Shown: piece after piece, positions 1 through 6,152 of the stretch
How the letters are laid out: every line of letters starts with the position of its first letter
Numbering within the stretch: position 1 is the first letter of the stretch
Source: Candidatus Omnitrophota bacterium
Lineage (GTDB): Bacteria > Hinthialibacterota > Hinthialibacteria > Hinthialibacterales > JAKPRU01
Assembly (NCBI GenBank): GCA_029557025.1
Contig: JAKPRU010001246.1
Location: 1-7,841 of the forward strand
Reading direction: 5' to 3'
Length of the DNA: 7,841 nucleotides
The notes under the pieces: model-generated
The model's input: only the letters and a program-made list of their open reading frames with translations
Databases searched by the model: none
What the model was told of the DNA's origin: nothing
Position numbers and translations under genes: made by a program

Positions 1-188
1 GCCTTGTCGATGGCCTCAAAGAAGGTGAATCGGTTGAAACTATACGCCTGCGGTCCGAGCGCGATTCCACCGATACAGCATTCCGGCGGGAACATGCTCT
101 GGGCGAAGGCCCCACTTGGAAACGCGAACGACAGCATCAGAGATCCCAGGAACAGGCTGGGAACACGACATCCGGTGAAAAGACTCAT
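1..188 (-). CDS. Sugar phosphate isomerase/epimerase-like exported protein (5' part only)
   Basis: Only the first 62 codons are present; the gene runs off the left edge. Residues 1-29 form a signal peptide: a short basic start, a hydrophobic stretch rich in Leu/Phe, then AFA|Q as a likely signal peptidase I site, so the product should be exported. After it comes a segment ending GPQAYSFNRFTFFEAIDK. The QAYSF...TFFEAID pattern resembles the first strand and helix of the xylose-isomerase-like TIM barrel (AP endonuclease 2 / sugar phosphate isomerase-epimerase family), whose secreted members are frequent in planctomycete-like bacteria; that link is from family knowledge. The start is fixed by a strong ribosome site (AAGGAGGA) four bases upstream. 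It is divergent from the DUF6807 gene, and both are exported, fitting a carbohydrate-processing neighbourhood, though no substrate can be read. A longer overlapping leftward frame from 222 is a shadow. The family call is moderately sure because the catalytic part is outside the window. Confidence 0.72.
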   Translation of the reverse strand, partial: MSLFTGCRVPSLFLGSLMLSFAFPSGAFAQSMFPPECCIGGIALGPQAYSFNRFTFFEAIDK

Positions 189-192
189 GATG

Positions 193-200
193 TCCTCCTT
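193..200 (-). promoter_or_regulatory. Strong Shine-Dalgarno of the leftward isomerase-like gene
   Basis: Read on the minus strand the sequence is AAGGAGGACATCATG: a near-perfect anti-16S match four bases before the ATG. It decides the start codon at 188 over the longer competing frame that opens at 222. Confidence 0.8.
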
Positions 201-321
201 TCCCGAATTGGTTTTCGGGCAATGATTGGTTTTTTTGCTCAAGAGTCGTTACTGAGTGTACTGCGATCCGTATCTGCGCAGAAGGTTGTCCTGACCGATT
301 ATGCCGGAACCGGATCGATCC

Positions 322-349
322 TGTCTCACAATCGGAGACATGATATTAT
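322..349 (+). promoter_or_regulatory. Possible promoter with operator-like inverted repeat upstream of the DUF6807 gene
   Basis: TGTCTC (322-327) and GAGACA (335-340) are perfect 6-base inverted arms separated by 7 bases. They are followed directly by TGATATTAT (341-349), which fits an extended -10 (TGn plus TATTAT). The arms lie where the -35 and spacer would be, the usual place for a repressor operator. Transcription would begin near 356 and leave about 60 bases of leader before the ATG at 415. A second, weaker pair (TTACTG at 249, TATCTG at 271, 16-base spacer) also exists. This rests on motif reading only. Confidence 0.3.
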
Positions 350-414
350 GCAAGTCGACGGGCGAAATGAATTGGACACCCGGATGGGAAATCACCGAGG
401 AATCGGAGGGAACT

Positions 415-1335
415 ATGATCGCAAGGTTCGTATGTGTGTGGATGCTATGTCTCGGCACGGTTGTCTTCGGCAGTGATGTTGCGTGGTCTCAGACTCCTCA
501 ACGGGTGTCTGCGAAACTGAAGATCGACGGGGTTCATGTGTCTGTGGAGGGGAAGGAGTTTACAACATACCTGAACAGAAAACTGCAGAAATACCCGTAT
601 TTTTATCCGGTTAATGGTCCTGCGAGCGGATTGAGCATCACCACGGAATCCTCGGAACCGTATCCGCATCACCATTCGCTTTTTTTCGGGTGCGATAAGG
701 TGAATGGAGGCAATTACTGGCAGGAATCCATAAAGGAAGGACAGATCATTTCGCGTCAGACCCAGATTCTCCAATCGGAAGGCAATGAAGTGATCTTCAC
801 GGACCTCTGCGAATGGCGCAGACCGGATGCTCCCTCCCCGTTTATGGATATCCGCCGAATCCTGGTCTCCGCTCCCGGTCCCGACCTGCGGATCATTGAT
901 TTCGAGATCACCCTGACTGCCATGAACGATGTGCAGATCGAGAAGACCAATCATTCGCTGTTCTCGGCCCGGATGGTTCCGGCGCTTTCCGTGGAGGGTG
1001 GTGGAACCCTTGTGAATGCACAAGGCGACAGCGCTGAGGAAGGCACATTCGGGAAGGAATCTCCCTGGTGTGATTACTGGGGAAGCCGGGATGGGGTGAA
1101 AGAGGGGTTGGCGATTTTCGTGCATCCGAAAAACCGATGGTTTCCCCCGAAGTGGTTCACACGCAATTACGGATTTTTTTCACCGACTCCAATGAACTGG
1201 CTGGATGAGGCCGGGCTGAAAATGGCGAAAGGGGAACAGTTGCACCTGAAATATCGCTGTGTGATTCACAAGGGCGATACCTACGAAGCTGGAATTGAGG
1301 GGCTATATCAAGATTGGACAAACAAGGTCCAATAA
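415..1335 (+). CDS. Exported DUF6807 (PmoA-like) family protein
   Basis: 306 residues. Residues 1-25 are a signal peptide (MIARFVCVWMLCLGTVVFG..., then a polar region), so the mature protein is probably periplasmic or outer-envelope. The body carries the DUF6807 pattern: a YPYFYPVNGP segment (60-69), a histidine cluster PYPHHHSLFFG (82-92) followed by VNGGNYW (96-102), SPWCDYWG (216-223), LAIFVHPKNRWFPPKW (232-247) and NYGFF (251-255). Such proteins are often labelled 'PmoA' in databases because of a family name, but they are not a subunit of membrane methane monooxygenase; they occur in secreted sugar-degradation contexts in Planctomycetes and relatives, and their reaction is unknown. The ATG at 415 is preferred to the in-frame ATG at 301 because GGAGGG lies four bases upstream and the signal peptide begins there. 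The next gene starts 42 bases after the stop on the same strand, so cotranscription is possible although the roles look unrelated. Confidence 0.85.
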   Translation: MIARFVCVWMLCLGTVVFGSDVAWSQTPQRVSAKLKIDGVHVSVEGKEFTTYLNRKLQKYPYFYPVNGPASGLSITTESSEPYPHHHSLFFGCDKVNGGNYWQESIKEGQIISRQTQILQSEGNEVIFTDLCEWRRPDAPSPFMDIRRILVSAPGPDLRIIDFEITLTAMNDVQIEKTNHSLFSARMVPALSVEGGGTLVNAQGDSAEEGTFGKESPWCDYWGSRDGVKEGLAIFVHPKNRWFPPKWFTRNYGFFSPTPMNWLDEAGLKMAKGEQLHLKYRCVIHKGDTYEAGIEGLYQDWTNKVQ

Positions 1336-1377
1336 ATGAGAGGGGGGAATAACCGTCTTTTTCCGTGAGGAATCGAC

Positions 1378-2736
1378 ATGAACAACCGGATACTGATCGT
1401 CGATGATGAAATGAATACGCGGGATGGCCTGCGGAAAGCCCTCGAACGCGCCGAGTGGACCATTGAGACCGCACCCGACGGCAAAGAAGCCATGGAGAAG
1501 CTCCAGCAACGGAGTTTCGATCTGATGTTGACCGATATCCGAATGCCACGGATGGGCGGCATGGAGCTGCTTCGCCGGGCCCGAGAGCAGTGGCCGGAGA
1601 TGGATGTGATTGTCGTTACGGCTTATGGTGAAGTGAAGAATGCGGTGGAGGCCATGAAGGTGGGGGCGTATGACTATCTCCAGAAACCCATCGATCTGGA
1701 TGAGCTGGAATTGAAGGTGGAGCGGCTGTTTGAGCAGCGGCGTCTTACCATGGAGAACGAACAGTTGTGGAAAGAGCACCGTGAGCGTTCCGGCCTGGCG
1801 CGGCTCACCGGCGACAGCGCCGCCATGCACAAGCTGTTCGAGGATATCCGCAAGGTGGCCTCTGCCCGAACCACAGTGTTGATTACCGGCGAAACCGGTT
1901 CCGGGAAAGAACTGGTGGCCCGCGCCATTCATGATCTTTCTCCGCGCAAAGATCGCCCCTTCTGGCCGATGCACTGCGCGGCCTTTTCCGAAACCCTTCT
2001 TGAAAGCGAATTATTCGGACACGAGCGCGGGTCTTTTACAGGCGCGATTCGACAGAAAAAAGGTCGTTTCGAACTGGCGGATCGGGGGACGGTGTTTCTG
2101 GATGAAATCAGCGAAGTCAGCCCGACCACCCAGGTGAAATTGCTCCGTGTGCTCCAGGAACGTTGTTTTGAACGAGTCGGCGGAACCGAAACGATCAAAG
2201 TCGATATCCGTATCATCGCCGCGACAAATGCCGACCTGGAAGAGCGGGTGAAACAGGGGAAATTCCGTGAGGATCTTTTGTATCGTCTTCGTGTTGTGAC
2301 GCTGCGTGTTCCGCCGCTCCGCGAACGGAAAGAGGACATTCCTCTGCTGACCGACGTGTTTCTGAAACAATATGCAGCGGAGAATGAGATCCCTGTTCCG
2401 ACAGTCGATCCGGCGGTCATTCGGGCATTTCAGGCCTACGACTGGCCCGGCAATGTTCGTGAATTGCAGGGGTATGTGGAACGAATGGTTGTGATGTGCC
2501 GGAACGATCGGATCACCGTGGAGGATTTACCGCCTCAGATCGGCGGGCGGACCGAACACGTTCCGGATTCCATTTTGTCCGGCGATGTGCCGCTATCCGA
2601 TGTGGAAAAGCATGTCATTCTGGAGGCACTTCGTCGCAACGAGGGCAATCGTACCAAAACCGCAGAGGCCCTCGGGATCGGTCGCCGAACCCTGATCCGC
2701 AAATTGCAGAAGTATGGGGAAGAAGTGGAGGCATGA
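1378..2736 (+). CDS. NtrC-family sigma-54-dependent response regulator
   Basis: 452 residues in the classic three-domain order. Receiver domain (about 1-120): acidic pair D9-D10, phosphoacceptor D53 in LTDIRMPRMGG, T81 and K103 in LQKP. Central AAA+ sigma-54 activator domain (about 142-375): Walker A GETGSGKE (171-178), the sigma-54 contact loop as GSFTGA (218-223), Walker B TVFLDEI (238-244), and FREDLLYRL with its arginines near 297-303. C-terminal Fis-type helix-turn-helix (about 405-448): EGNRTKTAEALGIGRRTLIRKL. All residues needed for phosphorylation, ATP hydrolysis and sigma-54 contact are present, so it should bind an upstream enhancer and drive open-complex formation at -24/-12 promoters when phosphorylated. 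GTGAGG seven bases before ATG 1378 supports the start. No histidine kinase is adjacent, so its input and targets cannot be read. Its 3' end abuts a truncated membrane gene on the other strand. Confidence 0.95.
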   Translation: MNNRILIVDDEMNTRDGLRKALERAEWTIETAPDGKEAMEKLQQRSFDLMLTDIRMPRMGGMELLRRAREQWPEMDVIVVTAYGEVKNAVEAMKVGAYDYLQKPIDLDELELKVERLFEQRRLTMENEQLWKEHRERSGLARLTGDSAAMHKLFEDIRKVASARTTVLITGETGSGKELVARAIHDLSPRKDRPFWPMHCAAFSETLLESELFGHERGSFTGAIRQKKGRFELADRGTVFLDEISEVSPTTQVKLLRVLQERCFERVGGTETIKVDIRIIAATNADLEERVKQGKFREDLLYRLRVVTLRVPPLRERKEDIPLLTDVFLKQYAAENEIPVPTVDPAVIRAFQAYDWPGNVRELQGYVERMVVMCRNDRITVEDLPPQIGGRTEHVPDSILSGDVPLSDVEKHVILEALRRNEGNRTKTAEALGIGRRTLIRKLQKYGEEVEA

Positions 2737-3033
2737 TACCCACAGGATCCCGGCGAGGAAAAACAGGATCAGCATCGTTGCGATCAATCGGGAACCTTTC
2801 ATCAACAAGCCCGCGATCAAACAAAGGCCGGTCACACTATCTACACCCGGCAGAACAATAGCAATCGGATCAGCCAGGCTTGCGGGAAACAATGGGTAGT
2901 TTTCAACAACCCGCGCCATGCCGGACAGGTCCCCGATTTTGCGGAGACCGGCGTACAGAATCACTCCAGCGACAAAAATCCGCGCGCACAACGCCACGAC
3001 GGGATTTTGTAAAACGTTTATCACGGCCGGCAT
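2737..3033 (-). pseudogene. MauE/DoxX-like membrane protein, 3'-truncated
   Basis: From ATG 3033 (AAAGGTGAC just upstream) the minus strand encodes about 99 residues typical of the MauE/DoxX family: a first membrane helix with the LYAGLRKIGD motif (residues 27-35), a VVENYPLFP segment (42-50), a second helix around PIAIVLPGVDSVTGL (56-70), then GLLMKGSRLIATMLILFFLAG opening the third helix. Complete relatives continue through the third helix to a Cys-x-Cys-Phe-Gly type redox motif and a fourth helix. Here, from codon 100 onward, the frame lies on the antisense of the regulator's helix-turn-helix and runs to a stop at 2593, adding 47 unrelated residues. The third helix is cut and the cysteine motif lost. 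Intact members are integral membrane proteins thought to help supply reducing equivalents to periplasmic disulfide chemistry. I infer a deletion or recombination scar near 2737; a real 146-residue convergent overlapping protein is much less likely. Confidence 0.7.
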
Positions 3034-3140
3034 GTCACCTTTCAGCGGGATAGCCGGCAGCCACCCATTGGGTCCAACCGCCCGGAAATAGAATAATGTC
3101 TGTGTGCCCAAACGTCCGCAGCTTATTACTCCGAACTCTA

Positions 3141-3153
3141 AATAGTAGACAGG
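3141..3153 (+). repeat. Left terminal inverted repeat of the IS630-like element
   Basis: AATAGTAGACAGG, directly preceded by TA at 3139-3140. It matches the reverse complement of the right end at 10 of 13 positions, including the uninterrupted core ATAGTAG. Confidence 0.65.
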
Positions 3154-3163
3154 AAAATGTTGT

Positions 3164-3421
3164 TTATTCCATCGCGTAACGAACCGACGGTGTATGAGAG
3201 AACTTCTGAACAATGTCGGGTTGTTTCCGGGTACTCCACAGGTAGCCGCGCACATTGGCCATCATATCCTTCCGGCTGGAGGCGCGCCGACGGCCCACCG
3301 CGTTCTGTTTCACATCGGGATTGAGGAACTCGTCGGGATTCAACTCGGGACTGTACCTGGGTGAATCCGGTTCGAAAGTTTCCTGACTCAGGGAACGTGC
3401 ATCCGGCTTTGTAATGGTCAT
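3164..3421 (-). pseudogene. IS630-family transposase, in-frame internal deletion derivative
   Basis: 85 residues from ATG 3421, with AAGG about nine bases upstream, to TAA. The first ~15 residues, MTITKPDARSLSQET, look like the N-terminal start of IS630-type transposases. Without a frame break they join the C-terminal catalytic end: YSPELNPDEFLNPDVKQN, then GRRR, a VRGYLWSTRKQPDIVQKF segment and SVRYAME at the end. The SPELNPDE block carries the last acidic residue of the DDE triad; the two aspartates and the N-terminal helix-turn-helix domains are gone, so it cannot be catalytic. The junction falls near residues 15-19. It may still be translated as a small protein, but no function can be assigned. 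An in-frame Met ten codons earlier (3451) belongs to the terminal region of the element and is less likely to be the start. Confidence 0.78.
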
Positions 3422-3455
3422 GCGGTTTACCTTAATCAATTCAATAGTCAAGCCA

Positions 3456-3468
3456 ACTGCCTACTATG
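3456..3468 (-). repeat. Right terminal inverted repeat of the IS630-like element
   Basis: On the minus strand this reads CATAGTAGGCAGT and is preceded by TA (3470-3469). The shared ATAGTAG core and the flanking TA define the element boundary. Confidence 0.65.
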
Positions 3469-3496
3469 TATTGGATGGATTAGTAATATATCACCG

Positions 3497-3523
3497 CCCG
3501 CGTTGCGTATCGAGCGGGTTTTT
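3497..3523 (+). terminator. Weak rho-independent terminator candidate (rightward)
   Basis: CCCGC (3497-3501) and GCGGG (3514-3518) can pair around a 12-base loop and are followed at once by TTTTT (3519-3523); a longer T-rich run follows at 3531-3544. The stem is only 5 base pairs. No rightward gene ends nearby except the regulator 760 bases upstream, so its purpose is unclear. Confidence 0.3.
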
Positions 3524-3612
3524 CAGAGATTTTTTATTTTTTTTAAACCGTTGTGGAGGAAGGGTGTTGGGGTGAAGGTTGTGATACCGGCGCTTTGCCG
3601 ATAGATCGCCTC

Positions 3613-3632
3613 GACAGGTAGAAAAACCTGTC
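3613..3632. other. Perfect 7-bp hairpin, GACAGGT / ACCTGTC
   Basis: GACAGGT (3613-3619), loop AGAAAA, ACCTGTC (3626-3632), then TTT on the plus strand. GGCGC (3589-3593) and GCGCC (3638-3642) flank it and could form an outer stem, so a larger folded RNA or a repeat unit is possible. The site lies in the 3' flank of the leftward kinase gene. It matches no RNA family I recognise. Confidence 0.45.
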
Positions 3633-3680
3633 TTTGGCGCCCCTCAGTTCCGGTGTCGTCTCACCCGACCTGATGATCTT

Positions 3681-3699
3681 ACCGACTGCGTGAGTCGGT
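3681..3699 (-). other. Hairpin at the 3' end of the kinase gene
   Basis: ACCGACT (3681-3687) and AGTCGGT (3693-3699) pair perfectly around a 5-base loop. On the minus strand the hairpin begins within the kinase stop codon. No T-run follows it on that strand, so it is not a canonical intrinsic terminator; it could protect the mRNA 3' end or work with Rho. Confidence 0.4.
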
Positions 3700-5540
3700 C
3701 ACAGCTCATCGCGCGCGGAGCCGGGTTCATGGCTGATGCGACGGAGCTCTTTGACAAAATCGGACACATCTACACCGTTTTTCTCGGCCTCACGGACATG
3801 AATCCAGGCGATGGGATACCGTTTGCGCATGGCCAGCGCAACAGCCAGATTGAAATGGGCCGGACCATGATTGGGATCGAGATTGACCGCGGACTCCCAA
3901 TGCCGGATCGCCTGTTCCAGCTCTTTCCGCTTGTTGCAGATGAGGCCGAGGCGGTAGTGGGCTTCGGCGCTTTCGGGATCGAAATCAAGCGCTGTCTTGA
4001 AGTCGTTTTCCGCCTCCCGGTCGCGTCCCCATAGAAAATGGATTTTGCCGGAAAGCAGGTGGAGGGAAGCGTCATTGGGGTTCTTCTCCAGAGCGGCTTT
4101 AGCATGACGGATGGCGCGGTCATATCGCCGCATCCGGCAGTGCAATTCGGCCAGTCGTTGCTCGATCCGATATCCGCCGACTGAAAGGTCTCGCAGTTTC
4201 ATCAGGATCTGAAGCGCCTCCTGGTTCCGCTTTTGTGTCTGATACAACAGACTCAGATTGTAGGCGGCCGGCAGCAATGAGGGGTCCGTTTTGAGGGCCT
4301 TTTTGTAGCAGGCCTCCGCCTCATCGAAAACACCTTTCGCTTCCAGGGCCGCGCCCAGGTTGCAGTGAGACATGGCATTATCCGGGTCGCAGAAAACCGC
4401 TTTCCGAAACGAATCTACGGCTTGATCGTATTGATGCTGCCGGTAATAGACCGCCCCGAGATAATTGAGCGGTTCCGCACGTAATGGGTCCAATTCCCAG
4501 GCTTCTTTCAGGGTTTTCAGCGCTTCCTCCATCAGCCCCATATCCATCAGAGAGACACCTTTATTGACCAGATCGGTCACCGTCGCCGCGTCCGGCTGAC
4601 GGGACGTGAAGAGCTTAGCGGTCAGGCCGGTATACAAATCGCCCAGAATTGTCCGACAGGCGCAGAAATCCGGGGGACGGCGCGCTGGGCGTTTTGCAAG
4701 ACAATCCTGAACAAAGCGGTCCAGTTCGGCGGGAATGGCCGGGGCAATCGAGCGAAGACGTGGCGGTATCTTTGTCAGGTGCGCCCGCACGTTGTCCTGT
4801 ATGGTTCTGGCATCCTCGAAGGGTTTTTGCCGCGTGATCAATTCAAAAAGTACACAACCGAATGAATATACATCCGAGCGGACATCCACATCGGTTCCAC
4901 ACCGGCATTGCTCCGGCGAAATATAGGCTGGAGTCCCGTGCAACCGATCCGCCATGGCTTCAATGTCCGATTCCGAGGGTACTCCGCCGGGAGCTATCGC
5001 AGGCGCGTCGGAGTCGGAATACGCCAGTCCGAAATCCGTGATCTTGACCGTTCCATCCGGCGCCAGCAGCAGGTTCTCGGGTTTGAGATCGCGATGAACA
5101 ATCCCGGGCACACAGTTGGATGCGTGGATCATCCCATCGCAGATCTGCATTGCCAGTTCCAGGGTCTCTCGAAGAGAGAACCGGCGATTGGTCATATATT
5201 CTTTCAGATTGGCCCCGCGTGTTTTTGAAGAGGAAACATATTCAAGAAACAGGTAAGGCTTATTTTCGATAATTCGCGCAAAATAGGCGCGGACGATGTT
5301 GGGATGAGGGGCCAGGCGAATCCAGGTTTCCACCTCACGCAGGAAGACTTCGCGGGACCGGTCCGTCTTGAAATGGGTCTTCTGGAAAGTCTTGACTGCG
5401 ACCGGCGTCCCGGTTTCGACATCCCGGCAGAGAAACACGGCGCCCATGTTCCCCAGGAGGATTTTGCGGATCTCGTATTGATCCTCGATCCGGTCGCCGA
5501 GTTTCCAGCCGGCGGCATACGACCATGTTTTCGCCGTCAT
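3699..5540 (-). CDS. Ser/Thr protein kinase with C-terminal TPR repeats
   Basis: 613 residues. The Hanks-type kinase domain spans about 22-300: VAVK lysine K50, likely helix-C glutamate E69, catalytic loop HRDLKPEN (149-156; D151, K153, N156), DFG (169-171), activation segment GTPAYISPE (202-210) and DVYSFG (223-228). These residues indicate an active kinase. The glycine loop is unusual: ILLGNMGAV (27-35) has Leu where the first Gly of GxGxxG normally sits. Residues ~326-593 hold about eight tandem 34-residue TPR units, for example YLGAVYYRQHQYDQAVDSF (360-378) and YRLGLICNKRKELEQAI (529-545), a likely protein-docking scaffold. No signal peptide or membrane segment is seen, so unlike PASTA-type kinases it should be cytosolic. 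Kinase-TPR fusions of this type are common in planctomycete-like bacteria; the substrate is unknown. The Shine-Dalgarno before ATG 5540 is weak. The VanZ-like gene ends 129 bases upstream on the same strand, so cotranscription is possible. Confidence 0.93.
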   Translation of the reverse strand: MTAKTWSYAAGWKLGDRIEDQYEIRKILLGNMGAVFLCRDVETGTPVAVKTFQKTHFKTDRSREVFLREVETWIRLAPHPNIVRAYFARIIENKPYLFLEYVSSSKTRGANLKEYMTNRRFSLRETLELAMQICDGMIHASNCVPGIVHRDLKPENLLLAPDGTVKITDFGLAYSDSDAPAIAPGGVPSESDIEAMADRLHGTPAYISPEQCRCGTDVDVRSDVYSFGCVLFELITRQKPFEDARTIQDNVRAHLTKIPPRLRSIAPAIPAELDRFVQDCLAKRPARRPPDFCACRTILGDLYTGLTAKLFTSRQPDAATVTDLVNKGVSLMDMGLMEEALKTLKEAWELDPLRAEPLNYLGAVYYRQHQYDQAVDSFRKAVFCDPDNAMSHCNLGAALEAKGVFDEAEACYKKALKTDPSLLPAAYNLSLLYQTQKRNQEALQILMKLRDLSVGGYRIEQRLAELHCRMRRYDRAIRHAKAALEKNPNDASLHLLSGKIHFLWGRDREAENDFKTALDFDPESAEAHYRLGLICNKRKELEQAIRHWESAVNLDPNHGPAHFNLAVALAMRKRYPIAWIHVREAEKNGVDVSDFVKELRRISHEPGSARDEL

Positions 5541-5669
5541 TTGTCCGTCAACCCTGAGGGCGGATGCGCCCGATTGCGCGTTGTTTCACAGAGTCCTTGC
5601 CTTGCTCATTATGTTTTAATCACCATAGCACGATTCCCGCGACGGATGTACCCACGAGAACCGAGCGCC

Positions 5670-6092
5670 TCAACGCTGCTGTCGGAATGGAATAGTACGC
5701 TGTCGAAAAAAGAGAACACCCGCAACGATTGTCGCACCAAGACCATCCGCAACAAAATCGCCGACTGTTGCCGTTCGCCCCGGAACGAATGACTGATGAT
5801 ATTCATCCGTCGCCCCGTACAGCGCTGAAATGCAGACCGCCGCAATCAACCAAACCGGCCTTACGGGACGCTCTTCCCCACTGCGGAACGCGCGAATCCA
5901 GAGGTAACACAGGAATCCGTACATGATCCCATGTGCCACCTTATCGCGCACAATCATCCAGACCGGCAGGGGAATCGGCACCCAACTGCGCGAGGAGAGA
6001 TAAAAGATCAATCCCATGCACAGAAGGGGCGGGAGATAATACAGCACGAGTTTTTCAGTCTGCTCGGCCTGTCGCGTGATGGTTTCACTCAT
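5670..6092 (-). CDS. VanZ-like family integral membrane protein
   Basis: 140 residues with four hydrophobic segments (about 15-33, 53-68, 79-95 and 115-130). It shows the VanZ family signature: SSRSW after the first helix (33-37), DKVAHGIMYGFL (50-61), then the conserved acidic/histidine loop TDEYHQSFVPGR (95-106) followed by D112 and D116 in TVGDFVADGLGA. VanZ of enterococci confers low-level teicoplanin resistance, but most family members are chromosomal proteins of unknown role in the envelope, and resistance should not be inferred here. The start at 6092 is the first Met before the membrane region, but no purine-rich Shine-Dalgarno is seen directly upstream; GGACG lies about 13 bases away. 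It is divergent from the HEPN frame, only 60 bases apart, and precedes the kinase gene on the same strand. Confidence 0.9.
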   Translation of the reverse strand: MSETITRQAEQTEKLVLYYLPPLLCMGLIFYLSSRSWVPIPLPVWMIVRDKVAHGIMYGFLCYLWIRAFRSGEERPVRPVWLIAAVCISALYGATDEYHQSFVPGRTATVGDFVADGLGATIVAGVLFFRQRTIPFRQQR

Positions 6093-6141
6093 TGTAGAAG
6101 GAAAACGTCCTTTTGATCCCTCATCCTAACATAACGCGGGG

Positions 6142-6147
6142 TATAAT
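6142..6147 (+). promoter_or_regulatory. Perfect -10 box (TATAAT) immediately before the HEPN frame
   Basis: TATAAT ends five bases before the ATG at 6153, so transcription would start on or within that codon, giving a leaderless or near-leaderless mRNA. No good -35 is found at 16-18 bases (the 17-base position reads CCTCAT), and no Shine-Dalgarno separates the box from the ATG. Either this promoter is weak, or the true HEPN start lies further downstream. Confidence 0.4.
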
Positions 6148-6152
6148 AAGAT

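Larger units (their letters stand above)
3139..3470. mobile_element. MITE-like internally deleted IS630-family element
   Basis: A 328-base unit (3141-3468) is bounded by TA on both sides (3139-3140 and 3469-3470), as expected for IS630/Tc1-type insertion into a TA target. The ends read inward are AATAGTAGACAGG (left) and CATAGTAGGCAGT (right, minus strand), imperfect terminal inverted repeats matching at 10 of 13 positions. Inside, on the minus strand, is a transposase-derived frame keeping the first ~15 and last ~70 residues with the catalytic middle removed. It cannot move on its own but could be moved by a full-length IS630 relative elsewhere in the genome. It sits about 105 bases upstream of the truncated MauE/DoxX gene, in the region that would hold its promoter. 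Confidence 0.75.
3471..3698. other. Gene-free interval between the IS630-like element and the kinase gene
   Basis: No reading frame here looks like a protein. The interval contains the weak terminator candidate, an AT-rich patch (3521-3547), a G-rich plus-strand stretch (3551-3579) and the two perfect 7-bp hairpins listed separately. Confidence 0.6.

Noticed and set aside
225..240. Possible sigma-54 promoter TTGGTTTTTTTGCTC upstream of the DUF6807 gene
   Set aside because: GG and GC are separated by seven bases instead of ten, which is incompatible with the -24/-12 geometry.
445..1125. A 226-codon minus-strand frame opposite the DUF6807 gene
   Set aside because: It is a shadow of the real gene: no family resemblance and no ribosome site, while the plus strand has a clear signal peptide and conserved motifs.
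415..1335. Particulate methane monooxygenase subunit (literal reading of the 'PmoA' database label)
   Set aside because: The protein has a signal peptide and a soluble beta-rich body without the multiple membrane helices of true PmoA; the label is a family name only.
1303..1974. A 223-codon minus-strand frame opposite the response regulator
   Set aside because: His/Leu-rich antisense of a strongly conserved receiver/AAA+ sequence; no independent coding evidence.
2593..2736. Cys/Gly-containing tail (LCGFG) on the MauE/DoxX frame that superficially resembles the family's CxCFG motif
   Set aside because: It is fully explained as the antisense of the regulator's helix-turn-helix, and the spacing from the third helix does not fit the family.
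3586..3660. Riboswitch in the structured 3' flank of the kinase gene
   Set aside because: No known aptamer core could be matched and no downstream gene on the same strand lies at a suitable distance.
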